The notes beneath the pieces are model-generated. The model had not been told where the DNA came from and searched no databases. It saw nothing but the letters and a program-made list of their open reading frames with translations. This document shows positions 1 to 8,696 of a stretch of 45,384 nucleotides of DNA, one piece after another (within the stretch, counting starts at the first letter, position 1; every line of letters starts with the position of its first letter). The position numbers and the translations under genes are program-made. This stretch comes from CAZUNB01 sp044227985 (GTDB lineage: Bacteria; Patescibacteriota; Saccharimonadia; Saccharimonadales; JAGPDM01): positions 1 through 45,384 of the forward strand of contig JBGAVT010000009.1 of NCBI GenBank assembly GCA_044227985.1. Direction: 5' to 3'.

Positions 1-1
1 C

Positions 2-826
2 ACGCTGCTCATCCGATTACTTCTTTGGCCACTTTTGAAAAAACAGCTTCACCAGCAACGGGCTATGAAATCTCTCCAACCCGACATCGCCAAGATTAAG
101 AAACGAGTCAAGGGCGACAAGCAAAAAGAAGCTGAACTGATGATGGAGCTATACAAAGAACGAGGTGTTAATCCTCTCGGTAGCATCGGCGTCATGATTA
201 TCCAGATTCCAATTCTCATCGCACTCTACGCCGTTTTACGAGCAATTATTGGTGGTGAAAGCTTCGATGATCTAACCTATGGCTTTGTAAAATCGATTCC
301 TTATGTTGCTGATATTGTTAAAAATCCAAGCCAATTCCACCCAGCTTTTCTCGGCATTATTGATCTTAGTGAAACAATTAGACACAGCCAGGGCGGGGTT
401 TATTGGCTGGGTGTACCTATCGTAGTTTTAGCAGCCGTTGGACAGTTTTTGCAGTCAAAGACTTTAATGGCCTCACAGGGCAGCAGCAAAAGCCTGCGCG
501 ATGTGTTGCGTGACGCAAAAGACGGCAAGAAAACCGACAGTGCCGAGCAAGCAGCAGCTATGTCTGGTGGAATGATTTATCTTTTTCCTCTAATTACGCT
601 TTTTATCGGTTCGACACTACCGATTGCGCTCAGTCTTTATTGGGCGGCCAGTAGCATCATCGCCACTATCCAGCAACGCATGATTCTACAGCAAGACGTT
701 TCAGAAATGGCTAATTCCGATGTTACTGTGCGGACTATCAGTACTGGTGGTGCGACCAAAGCCAAAACCACTCCACGTAAAAAAAAGTCAGCCACAACTA
801 AAACTAGAAAGGGCAACAAGTCATGA
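2..826 (+). CDS. yidC: YidC/Oxa1 membrane protein insertase, 5' end outside window
   Basis: Inserts proteins into the cytoplasmic membrane, alone or with SecYEG. The frame is open to the window edge. Reading back from the TTG at 35 gives TLLIRLLLWPLLKKQL, the usual start of the YidC core (transmembrane segment followed by the basic cytoplasmic hairpin with QQRAMKSLQPDIAKIKK), so the TTG is not the start and the gene begins upstream. The core arginine sits in the segment ILIALYAVLRAI. Further membrane segments follow (around YWLGVPIVVLAAVGQFL and MIYLFPLITLFIGSTLPIALSLYWAASS). The tail is very basic (TTPRKKKSATTKTRKGNKS), as in Gram-positive-type YidC, where it can touch the ribosome. The TGA stop overlaps the jag ATG (ATGA), so the two are an operon. 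Confidence 0.95.
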   Translation, partial: TLLIRLLLWPLLKKQLHQQRAMKSLQPDIAKIKKRVKGDKQKEAELMMELYKERGVNPLGSIGVMIIQIPILIALYAVLRAIIGGESFDDLTYGFVKSIPYVADIVKNPSQFHPAFLGIIDLSETIRHSQGGVYWLGVPIVVLAAVGQFLQSKTLMASQGSSKSLRDVLRDAKDGKKTDSAEQAAAMSGGMIYLFPLITLFIGSTLPIALSLYWAASSIIATIQQRMILQQDVSEMANSDVTVRTISTGGATKAKTTPRKKKSATTKTRKGNKS

Positions 827-1281
827 GCGAAGAACAACAATCTTTTGCCAAAGAGCTCTTAGAGAACCTGATCAGCTTTTTTGGACTTAATGTCGAAGTC
901 GAAGTTACAAATGATGGTGATTACACAGTTTTACACGTACCATCAAGTGAACTGAATGGCTTTCTTATCGGGCAGGGTGGCGATACCTTGCGATCACTTC
1001 AGCTGCTTGTATCAATGGCCTTTAGCGCCAAGTTCCCTGATGCAGGACGAGTTACCGTCGACGTAGCAGATTATAAAAAACAGCGTCAAGAACGCCTAGC
1101 GGCTCAAGCAAAGCAATGGGCCGAAGCAGTTGCAGCAAGTGGTGTGCCGATGGAGTTGGCACCAATGAATGCTGCCGATCGACGAATTATTCACCAGCAA
1201 GCTAGTGAGACTGAAGGAGTGGTCAGTGAAAGCTCAGGTGAAGCCCGCAATCGCCACGTTATTATCCGAAAAGACGCGTAA
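823..1281 (+). CDS. jag: Jag/KhpB RNA-binding protein (KH + R3H)
   Basis: A 152-residue protein with a KH domain showing the GxxG loop in IGQGG (residues 49-53) and an R3H domain with MNAADRRIIHQQ (about 115-126, with the Arg-xxx-His core). In firmicutes this protein (Jag, KhpB, EloR) binds RNA and affects cell elongation and wall synthesis. It lacks the long N-terminal Jag_N domain found in many homologues, which is common in reduced genomes. It overlaps yidC by 4 nt, and yidC-jag is a classical near-origin pair. Its 3' end overlaps possible starts of the next gene. Confidence 0.93.
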   Translation: MSEEQQSFAKELLENLISFFGLNVEVEVTNDGDYTVLHVPSSELNGFLIGQGGDTLRSLQLLVSMAFSAKFPDAGRVTVDVADYKKQRQERLAAQAKQWAEAVAASGVPMELAPMNAADRRIIHQQASETEGVVSESSGEARNRHVIIRKDA

Positions 1282-2509
1282 TCTAACATACGCTCTTTAT
1301 GTTTTTTTGATTATTGGACTAGTTCTGCACGCTCCGTTGGTTACTTTTTTTGAAGCCAACGTTAGCGCCGGTCCCGTTCTTCGTGCATGGAAGGAAATAG
1401 TAGCCACAGTTGTGCTCCTGGCACTACTGCCAAGATTCTTTAAACAAAAGCTATACAAAGATCGTCTAGTAAGATTCGTTGCCCTATATGGTCTGTTCTC
1501 TCTGCTAATAACAGCACTTGTTTCCGATGCTTTGTCTCTGCCGGCTATTGCTGGGTTCAGGGTAAATATTTTTCCTTTTGCCTTGCTGATAATTGGAAGG
1601 CTACTACCGCTAAAAGAAAAGAAACTTCAAGATTTGCTGATTATTTCGGGGCTGATTGTGGCCGGTGCGATGTTTGTGCAATATCTTTTGCCTAGTCTGT
1701 TCAACTTCTCGGTGCTTGCGGATAATGCTGAACATATTACCACTCTGAAGGGCAGCAATGTACGGAGGCTTTATGGGACGATATATGGGCCACTTCAGAG
1801 TTCAAGTTTTTTAATTCTTAGTCTGGCGGCTTCGGTCTTCAGTACCCGACGCCCGTTATCAAAGGTTTTCCTAGCAAGTGTGTTTATTCTCGGTGTTCTT
1901 TCTACTCAGTCAAGAGCTGCGATGATAGCCGTAGCAGTAGTTTTAATCGTTAAACTCTACATTTCTCATAAGATTTTTTTCACAACAGGCAGGATCGCTA
2001 TCGTCGCAGGAGCAAGCTTCGTCGCATTATCAGTTTTTGTGTTCGCAAGTCTAAGCTACGCGCCTCTGTCTTCACTGGTGTTTCACGCAAAACCTGAAGA
2101 TGCTCTTAAAAAGAGCAGCACTATAGACCACGTGAGATATCCGATACTTGGCGTGAAATCAATGATAGAAAAACCACTCGGGCAAGGCCTCGGTGCTGTC
2201 GGGCCAGCCTCTTATTTTAGTGGAACGGTTGTACCTATTGAGAATAACTTCATTCAAATAGGTGTCGAAGTTGGGTTTTTAGGCCTGCTGCTTTTTATTG
2301 CTTGCTGGTGCCTGCTTGCAAAAGAGCTCTATTTAGTTAAAAGTAATTGGCTTTTGGCTGCAATGGCAGGGCTCAGTCTCATGGCAATGCTCCTCCACAC
2401 ACTCACAGACACCGCTACAATATGGGTATTCCTATTGGCTTGTGGGGCTGCACTTGGAGTCTACCCAAACAACATCGAGAACGCTGAGCGAAAAGTAACA
2501 TCAAACTAA
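1238..2509 (+). CDS. O-antigen ligase/polymerase-like membrane protein (Wzy_C family)
   Basis: A polytopic membrane protein with about ten hydrophobic segments. The middle carries the family-typical block LSTQSRAAMIAVAVVLIVKL, followed by a large outer loop with the PLGQGLGAVG and PIENNFIQIGVEVG stretches seen in O-antigen ligase (PF04932) proteins. Such proteins polymerise or ligate lipid-linked glycans on the outer face. The frame opens at an ATG at 1169, but that start lies deep inside jag. GTG at 1238 (423 residues) gives a short cytoplasmic lead into the first membrane helix and is preferred, although the nearest GGAG (about 1215) is too far away to prove it; GTG at 1205 is a third option. 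The gene is convergent with the glycosyltransferase at 2501 and overlaps it by 9 nt. Confidence 0.8.
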   Translation: MKPAIATLLSEKTRNLTYALYVFLIIGLVLHAPLVTFFEANVSAGPVLRAWKEIVATVVLLALLPRFFKQKLYKDRLVRFVALYGLFSLLITALVSDALSLPAIAGFRVNIFPFALLIIGRLLPLKEKKLQDLLIISGLIVAGAMFVQYLLPSLFNFSVLADNAEHITTLKGSNVRRLYGTIYGPLQSSSFLILSLAASVFSTRRPLSKVFLASVFILGVLSTQSRAAMIAVAVVLIVKLYISHKIFFTTGRIAIVAGASFVALSVFVFASLSYAPLSSLVFHAKPEDALKKSSTIDHVRYPILGVKSMIEKPLGQGLGAVGPASYFSGTVVPIENNFIQIGVEVGFLGLLLFIACWCLLAKELYLVKSNWLLAAMAGLSLMAMLLHTLTDTATIWVFLLACGAALGVYPNNIENAERKVTSN

Positions 2510-3556
2510 CGCTTGGTAGAATTTGCGATGCAACTTTGTGATATTTTCCCAATTATAACGGTCGTTGACTAGTTTTTGTCCTTGTTCTGACAGCTCAATC
2601 CGCCTATTTTTGTCTGAGGCCAGTTCTTTTATTGTCAAGGCAATGTCACTCACATCTAAGCTGCTTAACTCGATAACTTCTTCATTTAGCGGCGAGACCA
2701 GAGGACCGGTTGAGACAACGGGGAGTGCGACCGACATTGCGGCCAGGAGCGTACTGTTTTTTGGAGAAGCACCATCGTTAAATGGAAATATCGCAATATC
2801 CGAAGAAGCCAATTGGCGCTGGGATTTCTCAAGTGACGCTTCTGTCAGCCACGATCCACCTACATCGTTCAGCCTAGACTGAAGCCGCGTGTGCTGTTGG
2901 TTATTTTTATCCATAGGGCTGATTAGCGTTAAACGAATCATAAAACTTCCATTTTTTAGCTCAGCCACAGCATCAATTACGGGCTCAATTGATTTGTTCG
3001 CAGATAAAAATCCAAAAAAAACCAGTTCAATCTGTTGTGTTTTGGTAAGCGACCTTATATTTGCTGACATCTTTTTAAGTTTTGAAAAGGGGTGAGCAAT
3101 AGGAATAATTGATGATGCAATATTATTAGTTGCCAAAAGCTCTGCCATCAAATCAGTCGAGACAATTACGTTCTTATATAAGCGACAGAGAAGCCTAGTT
3201 CGTAATCGACTAAGCCACGAATATCTTTGTTCGTATTCATGAACAGTAATTACGCAGGAGGCTTTAGTGAGTAGACGTATAGCAATCGGTAGTAATAACT
3301 GGAAGCCAACAGAAGGTGTAATGCTTGTTGGGTGTTGAAAATGAACAATATCAGCTTTACTTGCTTTTACGAATCTGACTATCCTTGAAAGCGATAATAC
3401 CGACCACGACTCTAGCACTAATTCGCTGTCGGACGAAGAAGAGCACACCTCAACCTCAATGCTTGATTCTTTTAAAGAATAAGCAAGGTTACTAGCGTAG
3501 TCTCCAACACCACAGACAACAGGAGGATACGACGGTGAGATAAGAAGAATTTTCAT
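2501..3556 (-). CDS. Glycosyltransferase family 4
   Basis: A 351-residue GT-B enzyme. The N-terminus MKILLISPSYPPVVCGVGDYA is the usual nucleotide-fold start with the Gly-rich acceptor loop (PPxxxGxGDY). The middle has ADIVHFQHP and CVITVHEYE, typical of GT4. The C-terminal Rossmann half has the donor region FGFLSANKSIEPVIDAV, a PFNDGASPKNSTLLAAMS stretch in place of the canonical EPFGxxxxEAMA block, and the family ending YNWENITKLHRKFYQAL. It should transfer a sugar from a nucleotide donor to the growing lipid-linked glycan on the cytoplasmic face. The donor cannot be read from sequence. It overlaps the upstream GT2 by 4 nt (ATGA), so they are co-transcribed. Confidence 0.88.
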   Translation of the reverse strand: MKILLISPSYPPVVCGVGDYASNLAYSLKESSIEVEVCSSSSDSELVLESWSVLSLSRIVRFVKASKADIVHFQHPTSITPSVGFQLLLPIAIRLLTKASCVITVHEYEQRYSWLSRLRTRLLCRLYKNVIVSTDLMAELLATNNIASSIIPIAHPFSKLKKMSANIRSLTKTQQIELVFFGFLSANKSIEPVIDAVAELKNGSFMIRLTLISPMDKNNQQHTRLQSRLNDVGGSWLTEASLEKSQRQLASSDIAIFPFNDGASPKNSTLLAAMSVALPVVSTGPLVSPLNEEVIELSSLDVSDIALTIKELASDKNRRIELSEQGQKLVNDRYNWENITKLHRKFYQALV

Positions 3557-4440
3557 TGTCTTTCACCGTATCTTTTATGTAGAAAATCGGACACACCAGA
3601 AACGATAGCTTTCGCCGAAGTGTTTTCGCCCCTTATAGTGAGTAACCCAAGCCTCATTAGCAGAATGATTGAGCTGTAGCTATATGCAATGACCAACCAA
3701 GGTATACGAATATTCTTTTTAGCGTACAAAAGTCTGTTCCTGGCGTCATAATAAAACATTCTTTCATTAGACGTAGAGGCAGAAACGGAGTGAACAACCA
3801 GATCTAGCGGGAGGTGTGCTAGTTTGTAGCTCGCGCTAATAGCTCGAGTCGACCAGTCGACATCTTCATAGTAAAAAAAGTAATCTTCATCGAGTAGTCC
3901 AATATCTGAAAGTGTGGAAACCCTAATCATAATAGCGCACCCGGTCAGATACTCCTCGTCTTCAACTGCTGGTGTATTTGGTAGCGTTTCTATGCGGTGG
4001 TTAATTCTTCTATGGGACGCCTTTCCAATAAGCCTATTTACTTTTCCGCCACCAAACCAAATTATATTCTGGTCTGATTCTTTAACTATTGTCGATTCAG
4101 CCGCCGCGTATTCTTTGTTTTGTTCAAGCAAGTCCACAATCTTTTCAATAGCTAATTTACTTAACGTAGCATCGTTATTTAAGAGCAAACAGTAGTCGTA
4201 GCCTTTTTCGACAGCATATCGAAGACCGATATTTTGGCCAGCTGCAAAGCCGACGTTCTTCGGCGATTTAACATAGATTATTTGCTCATTTGGTTTGTAT
4301 CGGTTGTTTGGGTCATTATCAATAACTAGAATATCGGCCTTTTGACCACTGCAAGACAATACAGCCTCTCGAGTATTCTTCGGGTCTCCATAATGCAAAA
4401 TCGAGACAAGAACCGAGCCTGATGAGGGTTTTTTCTTCAT
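3553..4440 (-). CDS. Glycosyltransferase family 2 (rhamnosyltransferase-like)
   Basis: A 295-residue GT-A enzyme. It shows VDNDPNN (donor-binding Asp), GFAAGQNIGLRYA (the GFaxGxNxG block of rhamnosyltransferase-like GT2), LLLNNDATL (DxD equivalent) and the acceptor-side motif GLLDEDYFFYYEDVDWSTRA. A hydrophobic segment near the end (IPWLVIAYSYSSIILLMRLG) probably holds it at the membrane. Its downstream neighbour is the GT4 at 2501 and upstream is another GT2 at 4513 with the same architecture, so the three probably add successive residues. The rml genes in this window make rhamnose a reasonable but unproven donor. Confidence 0.88.
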   Translation of the reverse strand: MKKKPSSGSVLVSILHYGDPKNTREAVLSCSGQKADILVIDNDPNNRYKPNEQIIYVKSPKNVGFAAGQNIGLRYAVEKGYDYCLLLNNDATLSKLAIEKIVDLLEQNKEYAAAESTIVKESDQNIIWFGGGKVNRLIGKASHRRINHRIETLPNTPAVEDEEYLTGCAIMIRVSTLSDIGLLDEDYFFYYEDVDWSTRAISASYKLAHLPLDLVVHSVSASTSNERMFYYDARNRLLYAKKNIRIPWLVIAYSYSSIILLMRLGLLTIRGENTSAKAIVSGVSDFLHKRYGERQ

Positions 4441-4512
4441 AGTTTCAGTTTATCATCAAAGTGGCGGGACTGTTATTTGAGGATGGACGTTAGAGGATAT
4501 GCTATTTAACGA

Positions 4513-5541
4513 CTAATTGAAATCAGGATAAATCTTCCGAATAAATTTCTGTAATTTTTTTAGTGAACGTATGTTTGGCGGCACGTCTTTGATAATTAAT
4601 GACTCCAAAAGAGCAAAGCCATCAGGTGCTGCTCTTTTCATTATTTTTCGCCGTTCTTTTAGTTTCCTTGGTGTTAAGGCTAGAACAGCCAACCACCCTT
4701 TTAGTAGAGTCAAAACGTTACCTTTACGGATTAGGTAGAAAGAAAAAGCACCATACGAGACAACAAAACGAGGCAAAACTCTCCAGAACAAAGGAGAAGG
4801 GATATTTTTTAACAGTAACATTGGCTGGTTTTTGACTGCTTGGTAGGCTCCAAAATTTTTAATTTTATTTGAGCTGCTGCCTGTAGCATGCAGAACAGAC
4901 GCTTTCGGTGCAAAAACAGCCCTCCAACCACGGGTAATTGCCCGAAGCCCGAAGTCAACATCTTCATAATATGCGAAGAAATCTTCATCAAATAGCCCAA
5001 TATCCCGAAACATTTCTGCTCGAAACATACTGGCTCCGCCAGAGGCGGTCATGATCGAGCATTCTTTGTCGTACTGACCCTGCATCTTTTCATCGCGGCC
5101 ACGCGGATAAGCCATTCCCCAGATAGTGTAAAAGTCGCCGGTGCTGTCGTAATTCTGATCACGGCTATGGATCATGGTAGAGGTTGCCGAGCCAATAGTC
5201 TCATCTGAGAAAGCATCACGGAGATGCTTAACCCATCCTGGCTTAGCTACTGCATCGTTGTTTAGTAGACCGATATATTCGTAGTCTTTTTCGAGCGCGT
5301 AGCGGATTCCCGTATTTACGCCACCGGAAAACCCTAGATTACTGTCGTTATAAAGTGGTGTAATTTTTTTGCCATACGACTTTATAATCGCTTTTGAATC
5401 GTCTTCAGAATTATTGTCGACCACGATGATGTCGAAGTCACCCTTCTGAGTCAGCAACGAGTCTAGGCAGGACTCGATCATCTCGGCGCCATTCCAGTTC
5501 AAAACGATGATTACGGTATCGGCAATAGTTCGCATAGGCAT
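4513..5541 (-). CDS. Glycosyltransferase family 2 (rhamnosyltransferase-like)
   Basis: A GT-A enzyme of about 342 residues. Motifs in order: VIIVLNWNG, DIIVVDNNS, NLGFSGGVNTGIRYALEKDY, GLLNNDAV, ASMFRAEMF, and GLFDEDFFAYYEDVDFGLRA. The last motif is the acceptor and base region of dTDP-rhamnosyltransferase-like GT2. The reading frame stays open to 5592, but that runs into the divergent exporter gene. The ATG at 5541 fits better: a TATACT box lies 7 nt upstream (5549-5554 on the minus strand), which would make the transcript leaderless. A second ATG is at 5535. The protein resembles its neighbour at 3553 closely enough in layout to be an old duplicate. Confidence 0.87.
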   Translation of the reverse strand: MPMRTIADTVIIVLNWNGAEMIESCLDSLLTQKGDFDIIVVDNNSEDDSKAIIKSYGKKITPLYNDSNLGFSGGVNTGIRYALEKDYEYIGLLNNDAVAKPGWVKHLRDAFSDETIGSATSTMIHSRDQNYDSTGDFYTIWGMAYPRGRDEKMQGQYDKECSIMTASGGASMFRAEMFRDIGLFDEDFFAYYEDVDFGLRAITRGWRAVFAPKASVLHATGSSSNKIKNFGAYQAVKNQPMLLLKNIPSPLFWRVLPRFVVSYGAFSFYLIRKGNVLTLLKGWLAVLALTPRKLKERRKIMKRAAPDGFALLESLIIKDVPPNIRSLKKLQKFIRKIYPDFN

Positions 5542-5548
5542 ATCAGGT

Positions 5549-5558
5549 AGTATATAAT
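5549..5558. promoter_or_regulatory. Overlapping divergent -10 boxes, leaderless-type
   Basis: On the plus strand TATAAT lies at 5553-5558, 9 nt before the ATG of the exporter permease. On the minus strand TATACT lies at 5549-5554, 7 nt before the ATG of the GT2. The boxes share two bases. No Shine-Dalgarno sequence precedes either start. The -35 regions are weak (TTCGCA at 5529-5534 for the plus strand). Only one polymerase could occupy this site at a time. Confidence 0.6.
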
Positions 5559-5567
5559 TATTGAACA

Positions 5568-6392
5568 ATGATAGACAGTGCACAAGCAACATTCAAATCA
5601 GTTTTCTCAACAAAGAATAAAGCACTCATAAAAGAGCTGGTCATTACGGACTTCAAGCTGAGGTACCAAAATTCTGTGCTTGGCTATCTATGGTCGCTGC
5701 TCAAGCCCCTGATGTTGTTTGCAATCCTCTATGTCGTGTTTGTTAACGTGTTTAAGATAGGTGATGCAATTCCTCACTACTCTGTTTATCTTTTGCTTGG
5801 TATTGTTATGTGGAATTTCTTTGGAGAAATGACCAACCTTAGCTTGGGCTCTATAGTTGCTAGGGGTGACTTGATCCGTAAGATTAGTATTCCGCGGTGG
5901 ATCATCGTGTTGTCCACTAGTCTCGCGGCTTTAATTAACCTGACATTAAATCTTCTTATAGTGGCAATTTTTATGATTGTTGGAGGCGTTGATATTAACC
6001 AAACAGTAATATTCCTGCCATTTATTTTTATTTTTTATTATTTATTCTCTCTGGGTATTTCACTCTTCTTAGCGGCTGCATTCGTTAAATTTAGAGACTT
6101 GTCACATATTTGGGAGGTTGTAATGCAGGGCGCATTCTATGCAACGCCTATACTTTACCCCTTAAGTCAGTTCGATAATCCGTTTTACCAGAAATTGCTA
6201 TTGGTAAACCCGGTGGCGTATGTAATGCAAGAAGCTCGTTATGCCCTGGTTACGCCGAAGACAATGACAGTTTCTAGCGTTTATGGTTCTTCTTTCGCTG
6301 TATTGATTCCAATAGCTGTGGCAGCAATTACATTTATTATTGGTGTGAGTTATTTCAGGTCGCAACAAAAGTATTTTGCGGAGAATATTTAG
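5568..6392 (+). CDS. wzm: ABC-2 type polysaccharide/teichoic acid exporter permease (Wzm/TagG family)
   Basis: A 274-residue membrane protein with six predicted helices and the ABC2_membrane hallmarks ELVITDFKLRYQNSVLGYLWSLLKPL near the N-terminus (amphipathic helix and first helix) and FYATPILYPLSQ plus LLLVNPVAYVMQEARYAL near the end. It forms the channel through which a lipid-linked glycan is flipped or exported, pairing with the ATPase that starts 1 nt after its stop. It is the first gene of a plus-strand operon (wzm, wzt, aminotransferase, wbqC-like, PLP protein, GNAT, GT2). The ATG at 5568 has no ribosome binding site and a TATAAT box just upstream. Confidence 0.93.
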   Translation: MIDSAQATFKSVFSTKNKALIKELVITDFKLRYQNSVLGYLWSLLKPLMLFAILYVVFVNVFKIGDAIPHYSVYLLLGIVMWNFFGEMTNLSLGSIVARGDLIRKISIPRWIIVLSTSLAALINLTLNLLIVAIFMIVGGVDINQTVIFLPFIFIFYYLFSLGISLFLAAAFVKFRDLSHIWEVVMQGAFYATPILYPLSQFDNPFYQKLLLVNPVAYVMQEARYALVTPKTMTVSSVYGSSFAVLIPIAVAAITFIIGVSYFRSQQKYFAENI

Positions 6393-6393
6393 T

Positions 6394-7629
6394 ATGCCAA
6401 AAAACAAACCTAAAACCGATGATGTTGCAATTAAAGTCAGCAACTTGAGCAAAACATTCATCTTGCCACACGAAAAACAAGACTCGCTCAAAGGTGCATT
6501 AATGAATATTTTCTCTTCGAAAACTTTTGAAACACAAGATGTACTTGAAGGTCTAGACCTTGAGATAAACAAAGGTGAATTCTTTGGAATCGTCGGTAAA
6601 AATGGTAGCGGCAAAAGTACTCTACTAAAACTTATGGCTGGCATCTACACGCCAACCGAAGGCAATATTGAGGTCAGAGGTAGTTTGATTCCGTTTATTG
6701 AGCTTGGTGTGGGCTTTAACCCAGAGCTAAGCGGTCGTGAAAACGTTTTCCTCAACGGCGCACTGCTTGGGTTTACGCGAAAGCAGATGTCGGCAATGTA
6801 CGAAGAGATTGTTGATTTTGCAGAGCTCGAGAGATTTATGGACCAAAAACTAAAAAATTATAGTAGTGGTATGCAGGTTCGCTTGGCTTTCTCGATTGCT
6901 ATTCGTGCAGACTCTGACATCTTACTACTTGACGAGGTCTTGGCCGTTGGAGACGAAGCTTTTCAGAAAAAATGCTATAATTTTTTCAATGAGCTAAAAA
7001 AGAAAAAAAAGACAGTCGTCCTGGTCACTCACGACATGGGGTCGGTCCGCAGATTCTGCAGTAAGGCGCTATTAATTGAGAATGGAGAGATAAAAGTAAT
7101 TGGCTCTCCTGCAGACGTATCGAGTCAATACACACTCGACAATTTAAACGTCGAACAGCCGGCATCAGATGAAAAAGACTCAGCCGATAAAGAGAAAAAG
7201 AGAGAAGACAAGAAAGTAGTGCTTTCGCATCCGATAACATCTTTAAAAATTGTACCAAAATCTCCGCTTCTATTAGATAGAGATCAGACCCTTTCTTTCG
7301 ATATTATTTATGATCAAGTGGACGAGACGCCAATCTATGTCGGCATAGGTATCCTATATAAAGATGTATCCATTTTAGAGCATGGCTCAATTGGTATTGA
7401 GCCTGAGCGCTTAAATAAAACAAAACGTAAGTTAACTTACAATCTGCCCCTAAAACAGTTTAATCAAGGGGAGTTTAAATTAAATGCTGCAATTTTGAAA
7501 ATCAACGACAATAAAGAAACCGAATTTTTTGCCTTCACCACATCGGAGGGATCTCCAAATTTTGTCATAAAAGAAAAAGGTGAGCACTATGGGCTTCTTA
7601 TGCAGAAGGGCAACTGGGAAGGTAGGTAA
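6394..7629 (+). CDS. wzt: Polysaccharide export ABC ATPase with C-terminal glycan-recognition domain (Wzt family)
   Basis: A 411-residue protein. Residues 1-240 are the nucleotide-binding domain: Walker A GKNGSGKST (68-76), signature YSSGMQVRLAF (from 156), Walker B DILLLDEV (175-182), and switch His in VTHD (about 213). After a charged linker (SDEKDSADKEKKREDKK) residues 270-411 form a beta-rich domain like Wzt C-terminal domains (TLSFDIIYDQVDETPIYVGIGI), which in the O9a system binds the modified non-reducing end of the glycan before export. ATG at 6394 is chosen over the in-frame TTG at 6376 because GGAG at 6380-6383 sits about 10 nt upstream. The terminal-residue modifying genes downstream would fit recognition of a capped chain. 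Confidence 0.92.
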   Translation: MPKNKPKTDDVAIKVSNLSKTFILPHEKQDSLKGALMNIFSSKTFETQDVLEGLDLEINKGEFFGIVGKNGSGKSTLLKLMAGIYTPTEGNIEVRGSLIPFIELGVGFNPELSGRENVFLNGALLGFTRKQMSAMYEEIVDFAELERFMDQKLKNYSSGMQVRLAFSIAIRADSDILLLDEVLAVGDEAFQKKCYNFFNELKKKKKTVVLVTHDMGSVRRFCSKALLIENGEIKVIGSPADVSSQYTLDNLNVEQPASDEKDSADKEKKREDKKVVLSHPITSLKIVPKSPLLLDRDQTLSFDIIYDQVDETPIYVGIGILYKDVSILEHGSIGIEPERLNKTKRKLTYNLPLKQFNQGEFKLNAAILKINDNKETEFFAFTTSEGSPNFVIKEKGEHYGLLMQKGNWEGR

Positions 7630-8696
7630 TGGCCATCAACGTCACAGAGTCTTTTCTGCCACCTAGAGAAGAATTTGATAAATATGTAGATAAAATATGG
7701 GAAAGTCACCACTTAACCAATGGCGGGTCACTACTCGTTGAGTTCGAGCAAAAGACAAAAGACTACCTAAGGGTTGATAACTTTCTGCTCGTTACGAACG
7801 GCACGCTAGCTTTGCAGTTGGCGATAGACGGGCTTGGCATCGCAAGTGGTGAAATTATAACCACACCGTTTTCGTACGTAGCAACTACATCGGCAATACT
7901 TTGGCAGCGGTGCAAGCCCGTCTATGTAGACATAGATGAGGATTCTCTATGTATAGATGCTGATAAGATAGAGGCAGCGATCACCGAGGATACAAGGGCA
8001 ATACTGGCAGTTCATGTTTTTGGAAATGCTTGTGAAGTAGAAAAGATCGAAAAAATAGCCAAAAAACACAAATTGAAGGTCATATATGATGCAGCGCACG
8101 CATTTGGAGTAACGTACAAAGGTAAATCAATTCTTGAATATGGTGACGTCTCAATTATTAGTTTTCATGCCACGAAGCTCTTCCACACTATCGAAGGCGG
8201 AGGGGTGATAGCAAAAGATGGTGATTTGATTAATAACATTGATCTCAAGAGACGATTTGGCCACAACGCCGACACCTATATCAACCTCGGTATCAATGCC
8301 AAGGCGAATGAATTCCAGGCAGCAATGGGTTTGAGTAATTTAAAATATATCGATGAGATCATTGAGTCGAGAAAAACCGTGTCTATTGAGTATTCTAGGC
8401 AATTGGCTGGTAGGTATAAAACGCCAAGCATCAATCCTTCGTGCGAATACAACTACGCCTATTTTCCAATAATATTTGAAAGTGAGGAAGAACTACTTGT
8501 GGCTATCGATAGGCTAAAAGAACATGATATTTTTCCTCGTCGCTATTTCTACCCGTCCCTGAATACTCTTCCATATTTAAATCAGGATCAAGCTTGTCCG
8601 ACATCCGAAGACATAGCGAAGCGTGTCCTTTGTTTGCCGTTATATATGGGTCTTAAAACGAAAGAAGTAGACATGATATGCAAGCTCCTAAAATAA
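7629..8696 (+). CDS. DegT/DnrJ/EryC1 PLP-dependent sugar aminotransferase
   Basis: A 355-residue fold-type I aminotransferase. It has LVTNGTLALQLA (phosphate-binding region), TTPFSYVATTSAI, the pyridine-nitrogen aspartate in VIYDAAHAFG (D154), the Schiff-base lysine in SFHATK (K183) and the Gly-rich IEGGGV that follows. It would convert a nucleotide-linked keto-sugar to an amino sugar, probably at C3 or C4 of a dTDP- or UDP-6-deoxyhexose. The ATG overlaps the wzt TAA by one base. The GNAT two genes downstream could acylate the new amine and the WbqC-like protein lies between, so these probably make one unusual amino sugar. Confidence 0.92.
   Translation: MAINVTESFLPPREEFDKYVDKIWESHHLTNGGSLLVEFEQKTKDYLRVDNFLLVTNGTLALQLAIDGLGIASGEIITTPFSYVATTSAILWQRCKPVYVDIDEDSLCIDADKIEAAITEDTRAILAVHVFGNACEVEKIEKIAKKHKLKVIYDAAHAFGVTYKGKSILEYGDVSIISFHATKLFHTIEGGGVIAKDGDLINNIDLKRRFGHNADTYINLGINAKANEFQAAMGLSNLKYIDEIIESRKTVSIEYSRQLAGRYKTPSINPSCEYNYAYFPIIFESEEELLVAIDRLKEHDIFPRRYFYPSLNTLPYLNQDQACPTSEDIAKRVLCLPLYMGLKTKEVDMICKLLK

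Noticed and set aside
6990..7015. Slippery poly-A stretch in wzt as a programmed frameshift
   Set aside because: The run simply encodes Lys residues (LKKKKKT) at a normal place between Walker B and the switch His; the zero frame continues intact through both domains.
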